Assembly (NCBI RefSeq): GCF_014805685.1
Contig: NC_060885.1
Location: 19,458,132-19,522,131 of the forward strand
DNA length: 64,000 nucleotides
From: Silurus meridionalis
Taxonomy: Eukaryota > Chordata > Actinopteri > Siluriformes > Siluridae
Direction: 5' to 3'
The position numbers and the translations under genes are program-made. A model generated the notes under the pieces. The model saw nothing but the letters and a program-made list of their open reading frames with translations, was not told the origin of the DNA and ran no database searches. Every line of letters starts with the position of its first letter. Within the stretch, counting starts at the first letter, position 1. This document shows, in pieces, positions 50,125 to 63,500 of the stretch.

Positions 50125-53100
50125 AGTAGATGCGCTATACTTTTATTATTTATGAAGTGAACAATAATTTGTGACCAATATTTTAGATGTAGATTGTTCG
50201 CTAAATTGTTGTTAAGCACATTCTCTCAGCACAATTGCTGCTACATATATATGACGTTTCACAACACTACCGAGGCTACGGCGTGTCCTGAGAGTCATAT
50301 AGAATACAGATTTACATGGCAGAGGTAGAGCTGCATCTTCCTAGAGACATAACGGAAAAAGAGTTTTTTTTTTTTTTTTTTTTTTTTTTAGATTTTTTTT
50401 TTTTTTTTTTTGGCACTACAAAAGCATGTTTATGAAAGGGCCATGCGTTAAAAGTCAGAAGACTTGATTTATGATTTGCTTATTACATTTTACTTCCTAC
50501 ATTACTTACTACATTTGCTTACTGCATCATATTTTTTTTCCATGACATCATATAGCATCAAATCGCATTGTGTTGAATCAAATCGCAACGGGGTAAATCA
50601 CATCACATCGCCTCGATAGCTGCTTTATATGTATCTTTAATGGATCGTATTGTTGACTATGCATTGAAATGCGAATCGCGTCGGCCTCAGTTATGTACAT
50701 GCACATCTCTATTAGGAATAGCTTATGTGTGTTCATCATTACTGACATCATTTACCGAGCCTGACATCACTGACCGCTATAAAATGTATTTAGGATGAAA
50801 AAAGGGACAGATCACATCCAAAATGTAAGATCAGTCCAGTGGCTTCAATTAAGTTTGAAATGAAAATGTATGTAAAAAAAAAAGGCTTACTTTCACCAAC
50901 ATTTTGCAGGTGAGAACACAACTAATGTTTCACAACAATTAATGTTCAGATGCAAATTTGCGAATTTCACAGTGGGGAAAGAATCTCAATCCTGAATTAT
51001 GTAGACGAAAGATTTGTAATGACCAACAGAAAGAGGAATGTTTTTAAACTGTCATTTCACTAATGATCAAATATCAGGTTTGTTCTGATTTGGACTCAAC
51101 CTTTTGACCTTGATTTTAAATCACCTGCCATTCCTTTAAAAAAAAAAAAAGGGTTTATTTTTATTTGTTAAATGACAATTATATTGTCCTCTTTCCACTC
51201 CTGTACAGGGTCCACATACAGTGTCTTGTCTACAATGCCATCAGATTCAGAGAGCAGTTCGTCCCTCAGCAGCGTTGGTATGTTGGATGTCTATCACAGG
51301 CCTTTTCGCCGTTTTCTAATTCTCACAGCCTTGCACCATCTCTTCTATGTTTGTGTGTCTGCATGTGTGTAAATGTTTGTGTCTCAGGCATCTTTACCAG
51401 CTCCAAAACAGCGTTTTATTTTTGCCAGCGAGAAAAGTGCTAATGAGGGTTGTGATGGCCAGGCTGTAATGTGTTAGGAAGCAGAACACACCTGGTTCAG
51501 TGCCAGGGGAAGAAAATGTGCAAACTCATTGCTGCACCATGGGTGTCTTCTGTCAAAATGAGTCAGCATAAACCTTTTTCACAAAGGTCTGAAGGTTTTG
51601 CCAGAGAAATCTACAGTGGACTCTGCCTGCATGGGCTGTCTGGAAAGCTGAATGATGAGGCAAAAGAAGAAAACAAAACCCTCCTGTGTGATTCTTTCAG
51701 GCTTTGACGAAAGCTGTTCTTTGCTTCTCTCAGAAACCCAAAGCCTTTTCAGCAGTTTTGAAAAGAAGACACACCTAAGTTTAAGCAGGAAGCAAATGTG
51801 GCCATTCCTGTCAGATAAATCTCCAGTAGGACGTTCAACAAAATAAAAAAAAAACAATTTCGATTCATAAAGCAGACAGCAATTTAAACGCTTCCAGGAC
51901 CCAAGCTGAAATTGTCCTTACCAAATGACGTTTTGTCGCCCGCCTTTATCGTGCACGTGGATTAAAATCCACGCAAATCTGAAATACTTCTCGAAATAGT
52001 TGCAGCCGATTGTCATGGCAGAGACCAGACGACTGAAGAGGAATGCGATCTGTTTAAGGTCATGATTTACATAAAGTGTTCAGAATGTCTGGTATTTTAC
52101 CAATTTATTTAAAATATTTTTTCAAATCCTAATAGAATAGAAGTCAATTAAAAGTAAGACGGTTTGTTCCTGATTACGTTTTTCGATCAGATGGTTCATA
52201 AGTTTATTTTCAGGTGATTACATCAGTGTTTATGAGGATCCTAGCAAACAGTTATTATTTCCTACTATTTTAAGAACTGTTATTAAACAGCCCTTTGCTT
52301 TTGGCCTAATTCTCACAGCCTTGCACCATCTCTTCTATGTTTGTGTGTCTGCATGTGTAAATGTTTGTGTCTCAGGCATCTTTACCAGCTCCAAAACAGC
52401 GTTTATTTTTGCCAGCGAGAAAAGTGCTAATGAGGGTTGTGATGGCCAGGCTGTAATGTGTTAGGAAGCAGAACACACCTGGTTCAGTGCCAGGGGAAGA
52501 AAATGTGCAAACTCATTGCTGCACCATGGGTGTCTTCTGTCAAAATGAGTCAGCATAAACCTTTTTCACAAAGGTCTGAAGGTTTTGCCAGAGAAATCTA
52601 CAGTGGACTCTGCCTGCATGGGCTGTCTGGAAAGCTGAATGATGAGGCAAAAGAAGAAAACAAAACCCTCCTGTGTGATTCTTTCAGGCTTTGACGAAAG
52701 CTGTTCTTTGCTTCTCTCAGAAACCCAAAGCCTTTTCAGCAGTTTTGAAAAGAAGACACACCTAAGTTTAAGCAGGAAGCAAATGTGGCCATTCCTGTCA
52801 GATAAATCTCCAGTAGGACGTTCAACAAAATAAAAAAACAATTTCGATTCATAAAGCAGACAGCAATTTAAACGCTTCCAGGACCCAAGCTGAAATTGTC
52901 CTTACCAAATGACGTTTTGTCGCCCGCCTTTATCGTGCACGTGGATTAAAATCCACGCAAATCTGAAATACTTCTCGAAATAGTTGCAGCCGATTGTCAT
53001 GGCAGAGACCAGACGACTGAAGAGGAATGCGATCTGTTTAAGGTCATGATTTACATAAAGTGTTCAGAATGTCTGGTATTTTACCAATTTATTTAAAATA

Positions 53101-56100
53101 TTTTTTCAAATCCTAATAGAATAGAAGTCAATTAAAAGTAAGACGGTTTGTTCCTGATTACGTTTTTCGATCAGATGGTTCATAAGTTTATTTTCAGGTG
53201 ATTACATCAGTGTTTATGAGGATCCTAGCAAACAGTTATTATTTCCTACTATTTTAAGAACTGTTATTAAACAGCCCTTTGCTTTTGGCCTACTTGTCAA
53301 AGACTGTTAGCGCTTTGCCGTGACTTGTGTGTCATTGCTTGCCTCTGCACAGAGTTCACCTCACTAATTATGTACCCCTTCATAACCTGAAACATTCACT
53401 CACTTCTGTGTTGGGGTTTTGACAGGACATGTTTGGAAGCTCCTTTTTTTTTGTGTGAGATTTGTTTTGTTTTTTCCACCTGTTCTATGTTTCCTTTTTC
53501 TATTGCATGCTTTAAAGTGCTTTTGCGCCGGTGACGTGCTCAATGTTGCAGGTTCTAAAGCCTCCTCGCCTCCACCCGCACTCAATGACAACCGTCCATC
53601 CATTGAGAATGGGGACGCCATCCTGTTTCAGCTGAGACAGGTGACCAGGGAACGAGATGACCTTCGTAAGCGGCTCGCCCTCGCCTCACCCGGCACTACC
53701 TTCGACGACTGCAGGTGCCTCTCTCTCTCCTGCTCAGGATACAAGCTGTCTAACCTTTAAGATCTCATGTGCATGTAAAGGTCACTTCCAACAGATGTAG
53801 TTTGTCCCTTGTGGGCATTTGTGCACTCGTGTTATTCCTTTTGGATGTGCACAATCCAGTGCTCTGATTTGAAACAGTGGCCACATCATGCTTGTTTGTT
53901 TCAAAATATTTTGGTTATATGGTAGGATTCACACAAACTTACTTAACTTTACTAGTTACGCAACTCACCGAAAGCAGTTATCATTTCTACTTCCTGATAA
54001 GCTCTGTACACATTGTATGACACTAAAAGGCAGATACCAAAATTTCAATTTTTTTGCATGTCGAGAGTCAGTGAGAACTAATTGTGGCTAAAGTTGTGAG
54101 TGGGGAATGAAAGAAATGTAAAAGACATGCACACTGTAGGATTAGCCTGAAGAATTTTTACCATATTTGAATATAGTTGAAAAGCTCTATTTGAAAACAT
54201 TGTGCTTTTGCTTTGTCGCTTGCCACCTGTCAATTGCCGTCTCACACTTTGTCTCATGCTTGTGTGAATGTAGGATTTTGAAGAGACAAACGTTTGGCAG
54301 CTTATAGTCGAGGATGCAACGTAGCATTTTAACATGTAATGTAATTCCACCCAAGGTTTCTTATATTCTGCTGCTACATTTTCTCTTGGTGATGCCATGC
54401 AAAGCCGGTGCTTTATCTGTGTAACAGTGAAGCACCCTTGCAGAAGGGACTGATGTATTTCTCTTGCCTCCAAAGGCCAAATTCCAAAGCCAGTCACGAC
54501 TATGAGCGGCTCAAGACCCAGTGCATGAAGGCCATGGCAGACTTACAGTCTCTGCAGAACCAGCATACCAAGACCCTTAAGAGGTGCGAGGAGGCAGTGA
54601 AGGAAGCCGACTTCTACCAGTGAGCATTTTCTATTTAACAGTATTTTACATTCTATTTAACAGTATTTTATCCTGTTGTCAGTAGGGACCGAACTTTATA
54701 TGGGGTTCCTGTGGGGTTTTCCTGCAAACAGGGGGCCGTTATTCTAACAACCATCCACATGTTTGTAACGGGTAGTTTAATTAGTAAGAGTTATTATGGC
54801 TCTGTTGCCTGCCTGAAGATGTATTCTATCCAAAATATTTTAGGGTGTCCTCTCAAACGATGTCTCTTTTAAGTAGCTTTAGTTCAAACGTAAGCTTGTG
54901 ACTAATCTTTTGGAATTAAAATCTGAACTTCTGCAGGCATTCAGACATGTACAGATGTGCCAGCTACAGTAAGTCTGAGTATTATGTAGTCATGTAGGGA
55001 CACGTGGCTGCTTGCAGACCTCTCTACTTGATTGGAATGTGTGTATACAGATGAAAGCATGGAAAATATGTGGGACTATCACATTTTATATATATATCTA
55101 TATATATATATATGTTGCCTTTATAAGACGCATTATTTATTTATATATACAATGTGAATGTTTAAAAAAGTATAACTTTAAAGTAGATTATTCAGACTGT
55201 AATCATTTAAAAACCTTAAAATGTCACCAGGTTTTGCCAGATTCAGAATATTCAGAAACCAAAAGGATGTTTGATACTTGTCAGATTAATAATATTCTTG
55301 TTTGCCGCTTATTGTTGTGATATAGACGTGGTACAATATTTCATCTCTCTGCACACTAAACTCCTTTCACATATTGGTGCATCTGGGACCCTTGTCTCAT
55401 TTAAAATGCAAATTCTATTTTTTAAGTGTAAACACACTCGGTCAACATACAGCAGTAATAATTAAACGCCTGTTGTGCTACTGGGCAATTTGCATTAGGA
55501 TGCATAACAGATAAACTGAACTGTGTTTCAGCATGCTGCACAGTCGTCTCCTGAGTGATCAGTCTCAGCTAAAGGAGGAGATGGAGGTGCTGAGAAGAGA
55601 TAATGCTCAGCTTGTAAGAGAGCACAACCATCTGAAACAGAGCTGTGAGGAGCTCAAGAGACTACACACAGAGGACCAGAAAGAGGTGGCTGACATGAGA
55701 ATCCAGCAACAACAGGTACATCTGATGATACAACAGATGTCCAGCTTTGCACGGTCTGTAATAGTTGGTGGAGCTTTGATGGAGTTTCGAACAATTCTGG
55801 ATAAACAGTTTTTCTGTGAGAAAATGATTTTTTTTTTTTAAAGCTGCACAATTATTATTTTAGTTAAGAGATAGTTAATCTATTTTTTGACCTGGTAACA
55901 AGTTTGCTGAGAGCATATAGGGGATAGCCAAGAAGATGCTTCTCTGGGGTTATTTTACTTATTTTTTTTTCATTTAATCAAGTGTTAGTCATCCAGAATG
56001 TGTTCTGTTTTATTTACTGATGGGGCTTTCTGTGGCTGATATGAACATTGTTTATATCTGTTGTAAACGTTAGCGATGGAGTGTTGCGACGATGCCGACA

Positions 56101-59100
56101 CTAATATTTTCAGTATCTGCTCATACCCATCCAATAAATATATTTTTAAACTGCTACACTGCACATGAACTAAACTGTGCTTTATTTATTTAGTTTTCAC
56201 ATGCATCAAAATATTGATCTGTAAAATAAAGTTTTTATTTTGTTTTTCCAAATGGTCTGTTAAAACACAAAAGGGTGTTTTCTTGTCCCTGAATCCAAAC
56301 AACACGATGAGCACCATATCTCTCATCTGACCTTAAATGGTGCCAGTCATAAGCTGTTAATCTTGGAGATTGTTTGATGAGATGTAACTGGGTAAACACG
56401 AACACGTCTCCCTGCTCCACTCGTATTGGCTACCTGTCATGGTTCCAGTACAACACCCCCCTTCTGCTGACTGATTTATTGGGCTTCTTTCCAGATTAAA
56501 ACTGTGGAAATATTCACACAATGTTGGCTTCTTTCCCTGTGTCTTCTGCAGACTTTTTTTTTGTCCAGCAGTGAGGCAATAATATATTGACTGTATGAGC
56601 AGTAGAGTATAGGGGCACTGTGTGCACATGGCCTGTTTGGTTTGTATGATGGAAGCTGCACTGACAGGCATTTTCAAATGTGCAGTGCTTCCTGCCTTTA
56701 CCCAGGAGTGTTAATAAACAAAGTCTGCACTCACATCACTCTAAGTGAAAAGAGCAGACTGGAAGGGCAAAGACTGTTTGACAGATGGAAGTGGAGACTA
56801 ATACACTTACAGTTGCTGAATATTGCAAGAACCAGAGTCTTAATCCAGAAACCTGTCTTTCAGCAAGTCAGAGTGAGACCTGTGACCTTTCAGGGTTGAC
56901 CAGAGGCAATTTGCGATATGATGTCTTATTGTTTATAAAAAAAAAATGTATACATGGAAGACAGGTTTGTTTAGGATGACAATTCTTGAAAGTTTAGTAT
57001 ATTTTATTATATTATTTAGAATAATTATATGGAAATGTATCATACTTTCTTTGGAAATAATGAAAATGTGTTTTGTTGACTTGTTATTTAATAAACAGAA
57101 ATCGAAAAAGTGCCTACTGAAAACGTAAATAGAAATTTCCTACTTTCTTATACATGGTTGCCATCTGGTGTTTGCATTATGCAAATTATTTGAACATTCG
57201 ATTTTTGCCATCCTGTTAAAATAAAGGATGAACTGTATTGTGTTTTCCTGTCTAGGTTATTAGGGAGAATGGGTCCTCAGAAGTTTTGAAGCTTTATGAC
57301 ACTGCGATGGATAAACTGGAGGGGTTAAAGAAAGAGTATGACAACTTGAGCAAGCGATACAGCGAAAAGGTAGCCAATCACAACACGGACCTGAGTCGGC
57401 TGGAACAGGCGGAGGAAGAGAACAGACGGCTGCAGAAACAGACTGAAACTTTGATGAAGCAGAGAGACACAGCCATGCACTACCAACAACAGTACTCGGC
57501 CTCTATTCGGAGGTAAGAAGAAAGCTGAACTTGGGACTATACATTTTTATCTGCACATATGCATTTATCAGTCATAATATGGGAAAAGTGGGGAATAATA
57601 TTAAAAAAATGACATGGATGAGATATCTCTTATTACATTTTAAAGTCAAATATGTGTTAAGCAGGTCACATGTAAGTATTTCGAAAATGTTACAGGTGTA
57701 AATAGGCAACAGGTGATTAGAGTAAAAATCAGACTGAAATTGTTAAATATGCAGCAGCATTATAAAATATATTCTCTTTATTTTGATGTTTTTAACTGCT
57801 ACATTGCTGAGGTTTGTATGAGGGGGGGGAAAAAGTTTTCTAAATGACTGTTCACAAGGGAAATTGCTACAGGAAAAGGGAAAACTAGAATGTTTCCCAA
57901 CCTCTGCTTATTTACTTTAGCTAGTGATGTTTTTTAAGCAAATCCTCAGACACACCCCCTTTTCATTCGGGGCAGACTGTTTAAACAGATTCACAGTGGC
58001 AGGACCATGGTAGCTGAGCCAGCTGGATTGGCCACGAATCAAACTGCACAATGTGGCACTAAATAAATATTGTCAAAGTATTATCATGTACAGTATATAT
58101 TACATCAAAAACCTGTACTGACCCAGGCAAGTGGAGCACTAATGGCTTCATGCTCACGTTCAATGCACTATGTTGTTTTTTCTCCCCAGATTTGATTCTG
58201 TGCAGCAGGAGCTGAATAAAGCGTCCGCTCAAAATAAAGAGCTGCAAAGAGAGATGGAGAGACTGCAGTCAGAGGTGACACGCTACAAGAACTTCCAGCT
58301 GAAGGCGGTAAAGGATGCTGAGAAGTACAAGGAGGAGCGAGACTCTGTGTTTAATGAATACAGGCTGATCATGAGTGAAAGAGACCAGGTCATTAAAGAA
58401 TTGGACAAGCTGCAGACGGAACTGGAAGCGGCTGAAGCACGCCTCAAAAACAATTCATCAGAGAAGATGGTGGCCAGTGAGGAATTAGAAGCACTCAGAC
58501 AGGTAATGGTGATCATACTGGGATACTGACAGATAAGGGTCTTTTTTTTTTTTTTCTTTTAAATAAACAGTTTATAGATCACAGAGAAAATTATTTGTGA
58601 AACTAGTGAAATACATGTTCCATGTGTATTCTTGCCTTGTGCAATTTACACTATATGGACAAAACTATTGGGCTACTTAACCTTTCCTTCCATATGTGGT
58701 TCTTCTCCAAACTGTTTCCACAAAGCTGGAGGCCCACAATTGTGTAGGACATCTTTAGATGCGGTATAATAAAACTTTGCGTTCACTTGAACTGGGAAAC
58801 CCAAACATGTTCCAGCATGGCGATGCCCCTGTGCACAAAGTGAGCTCCTTGACTATATGGTTTACATGGTTTGTAGAGGAAGATCTTGAGTGACCTGCTA
58901 GTGAGCTCTGATCTCAACCCTACTGAACACCTTTGAGATGAATGTGAACACTGACTGCACCCCAGGCCTCCTCACTCTTCATCAGTACCTGCCTTTACTA
59001 ACATCCTTGTGGCTGATGAACACAAATGTCCACAAACACACTCCAAATTCTACTGAAACATCTTCCCAGAAGAGTGGAGGGAATTATAAGAGAAAATTGG

Positions 59101-60527
59101 CACTAAATGTGAAATGCTGGGTTTGAAAAGCACATACCATACTTATGACCAGGTGTCCGCGAACTTTTGGCAGTATAGTTTATTGGGGGTTGTCATGATT
59201 TTGCTTATAAGCCCTCATTTTGTAGTGCCCTATTTAAAAACAGAAATAAGGTCATGACTTTACCAGCCTGTGAGTCTTTCCCTATTATTGTTCAGATAAA
59301 TAATAGAGCACATGTTGCATTTGCTGATGTTTTATTTTGTAGGAGCTTAACTCGTCACTGGTGGATCGGGACCGAGCCATCTGTGAACGTAACGAGCTAC
59401 TGGAGAAATACTGCCATGAAGTGAAGGACAAAGCAGACGCTCAGAAGGAACTAAATCAGGCGTGCAAAGACATCGAAACAGTGCGTGAGGAGCGAGATGT
59501 GGCCAGGAAGGAAAGAACTGAAGCCATTATACAGAGGGACCAGCTACTGCGGGAGTACTACCAGGCCAGACAGGTATTTACACTTGTTAATGAGGTCTGA
59601 GTCAAACTCTGCAGTTTGCTCTGATAGCAACATATTCTCAACTTTAGCAATAAAGACGATGAAGCTATAAATATTATGTTTTAGCTTTTGTATCCAGCAG
59701 CTAAATTTTGTATTGTGTGAACAGAAACAAGACACAGCCACTCTGGATATGGAGCGTGCCAATAAAGAGATTGAGGTGTTAAGAAAGCAGTGTGAGGCAA
59801 TGTCTCAGGAACTAAAGGAGGCTGTGCAGGAGGCAGAGGTGGCAAAGTGCCGCAGAGACTGGGCCTTTCAGGAGAGAGACAAGATTGTGGCAGAGAGAGA
59901 AAGCATCCGGTACTTTCACAGTTTTATAAACACAAGTTGCCTCATTTTTTATTTATTCGTTTTTTTTTCTCTTAAATGTTTTATCAGATTATATGGCCCT
60001 AGTTTTATTTCTGCATTATTTTAAACTTTTTATGGCAGGACTCTGTGCGATAACCTGCGCAGAGAAAGGGATCGTGCAGTCAGCGACCTCGCTGATGCCC
60101 TGCGCAACCTGGACGACATGAGGAAACAGAAGAACGACGCTGTCAGAGAACTGAAAGAACTCAAGTGAGCATTTTGGTGCTTTTATTAAAATCTTGGGAT
60201 AAGTTTGCTGGCCACTGTTGTTGCATAAAGCGCCCTCTTGTGGCTGATTAGTGAATACACAAATACAAGGTCCCGCTTTAAAGTTAGTGACACATTCCAG
60301 GCTTTGCTCTACTTTGGTCTATGTACTGTATCTTGGTGATTGTTTGCCAATATTCCCTACAAATTTTTGTTTTTGACCCCTATAGATAAAACATTATATC
60401 CTCTTTAAACTTATCCTTTTTTTTTACTTTGTAAGACAACACAATATATTTGCACTGCATTTTAATTTTGATTTTGTATACAATTATTTTACTAAACTCT
60501 CATGTCTTAGAGAAGAGAATTGAAGAG

Positions 60528-60598
<71 letters not shown>

Positions 60599-63500
60599 GA
60601 CTGACTGTCCTGCCGACATCTTGTTCTACACAACTCCACCGATTTTATTATTTATTACATTTTTGTTCGAATCGATACATGTACAGCATAGGCAGCTAGC
60701 AAATCAGTACTGCTGTAAACCTGACCACCAATGTAATACTGTTCGTAGTTCAAATGGAATAACTCCTCAATTCACGAACTAAGTGTTTGCTAGCTGGTGC
60801 GGTAAACATAAATGTGGACTTGATTTATCCATGACCACATTATCAGTCCAGGATCATGATAATTTATCTAAGCAGGCCCTCTAATAAAGTTGAAACCAGA
60901 TATTTACATACACCTCAGAAAAAAAACACAAAAACTTTTATTTCTTTACTGTCATACATTAAATCAGAGTAAACTTTTTCTGTTTTAAATCAATAAATAT
61001 TAACATATTTTTGGCATTTGTTAAATGTCAGAATCGAGCGAGGGAGAATTTTAATGTATTTTTATTATCACTTTCATCAAAGTCAGATTTATACATACAA
61101 TAAGTTTATTGTGCCTTTAAACAAAAAAAAACCCTCCAGATGATTCCATTCTGAGCTTAAGAAGCCTCTGATAGGTTCATTGATTCCATTTGAGTTAATT
61201 GGTGGCACACCTGTGGATGCATATAAAGGAACACCTTAAACACAGAGCCTCTTTATTTGACATCATGGGAAAATCAAGAGAAATCCACCAAGACATCAGA
61301 AAAAGAATTGTTGACCTCCACAAGAATGGCTCATCCTTAGGTGCAATTTCCCGATGCCTGAACATCCGTTCAGACAATAATACGCAAGTATAAAAAACAT
61401 GGGAATGTACAACCATCATACCGCTCAGGAAGGAGACGGATTCTGAGTCCCAGAGAGGAACTTTTTTTTGTTGCGAAATGTGCAAATCAACCCCAGGACC
61501 ACAGCAAAAGACCTTGTGAAGATGCTGGCTGAAACTGGTAACAGTGTCATTATCCACAGTAAAACGAATACTGTACCGGCATGAGCTGAAAGGTTACTCT
61601 GGGAGGAGAAAGCCATTACTTCAAAACCACCATAAAAAAGCCAGACTACAGTTCGCAACTGCACATGAGAAAAAAAATCATAATTTCTGGAGACATGTCC
61701 TGTGGTCTGACGAAACAAAAATTTTACTGTTCAGCCATCATGATAAACGGTATATTTGGAGGAAAAGGGGCGAAGCTTTGAACCCTCAGGACACCATCCC
61801 AACTGTCAAGTATGGGGGTGGTAGTATAATGTTGTGGGGCTGCTTTGCTGCAGAAGGGACAGGTGCACTTTACAAAATAGATGGCATCATGAGAAAAGAA
61901 AATTATGCGGATATATTAAAGCAACATCCAAAGACATCAGCCAAGAAGTTAAAGCGTGGGTGCAAATGGGTCTTCCAAATGAACAATGACCCCAAGCATA
62001 CCTCCAAATTAGTTACAAAGTGGCTTAAGGACAACAAAGTCAAGGTATTGGAGTGGCCATCACAAAGGCCTGATCTCAATCCCATAGAAAATTTGTGGGC
62101 GGCACTGAAAATGCGAGTGCGAGCAAGAAGGCCTACAAACCTGACCCAGTTACACCAGTTCTGTCAAGAGGAGTGGGCCAAAATTCCAGCAAACTATTGT
62201 AGAAAGCTTGTGGAAGGATACCCAAAACGTTTGGCCCAAGTGAAACAGTTTCGGGGCAATTCCACCAAATACTAAGGAAGTGTATGTATACTTCTGACTT
62301 TGATGAAAGTGATAATAAAAAATACATAAAAATTCTCCCTCGCTCGATTCTAACATTTAACAAATGCTAAAAATATGTTAATATTTATTGATTTAAAACA
62401 GAAAAACTTTACTCTGATTTGTGTTTTTTTCTGAAGTGTATGTAAATATCTGGATTCAACTGTATATTTATACAGTATTTTGGAACAATACCTTTTGGTC
62501 TTACTTTCCAAAATAACATTAAAACCTAAATATAATTTAGAGCCAGATTATAGCTCTCTAAAGTCAGAATAGTGACAGCATGAGTATGCACTCACCAAGC
62601 ACTTTATTATAAACACTCTTTTAATACTGGATAGAGCCTTCTTTTGCTCTGGCACGATTTCAGTTTATCCCATCATGGATTCTACAAGAATTTATTTTCT
62701 GCAGACGTGCTGCTCACTAAAAAAAAAAAAAAAAAAACTTAGGAAATTAGCAGTTTTAGAAATACTCAAACCAGCCTCAGTGTCAAAATGATTGAGATCC
62801 ATTTTTTTTCTTATTTTAAAGGTAAATGTGCAAAAGACCTCATGTTTACTCTGCGGTCACACCATTGGCTGATTAGAAAATTGTCTGAATGGGTGTGTGT
62901 ATAGGTGTTCCTAATAAAGTGCTCAGTGAGTGTAGTTGATTGTCATCACGGCCCGCTCTGATGTAATGGCTGTTGTTATGCTGTGCTTTGTATGCTGTAG
63001 GGAAAAGATGGAGTGTCTGCAGGAGAAGGAGACTCCATTCTACCCACTGCTGGCACACAGCTCGCATGATTCGGCTATAGATACAGACTCCTTGGAATGG
63101 GAGACTGAAGTGGTGGAGTTTGAGAAGGACAGGGTAAATCTCTAAACTGACACCACACAACAGCATCACTGACTTTAAGTCCATCATGTCCTCGATGAGG
63201 CAATGCACAGTAATTGTAATCTGTTGTTTTCTGAGCAGGATGACATGGACTTGAAGGCATTGGGGTTTGATATTGCAGAGGGGGTCAATGATCCATATTT
63301 ACCAGGAGATTGTGGGATTTTTGTTACAAGGGTGGACAAAGGAAGTATTGCAGATGGGAGGTTAAGGTATTTTAATATTTCCCCCAGCTATTTTAAGTGC
63401 TTTCTTGAAAATGACTTCTTACTCAGTTACTTTGACCAAACCTGCTGTCTGTTTCTCCTTTCAGAGTGAATGACTGGCTGCTGAAGATAAATGATGTAGA

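Larger units (their letters stand above)
38518..51208 (+). other. dlg5 intron 1 (12.7 kb): contents
   Basis: No second gene is recognised on either strand. Apart from items listed separately, it holds (CA)n at 38801-38837, a CpG-containing patch about 39110-39240, a poly-A tract near 39885, (CT)n at 40861-40887, (ATT)n at 42293-42324, and a fragment around 44088-44115 (aatactttattgatcccata) typical of dispersed vertebrate repeats. The intron begins gtaagt and ends tgtacag. Confidence 0.8.

Noticed and set aside
51471..52841. Repeated 64-92-codon ORFs in dlg5 intron 2
   Set aside because: The same frames appear in both units only because the unit is duplicated. They have no domain and overlap on both strands.
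61544..62275. 243-codon ORF as an independent gene
   Set aside because: It is the DDE part of a Tc1-like transposase between its own inverted repeats, with the N-terminus out of frame.
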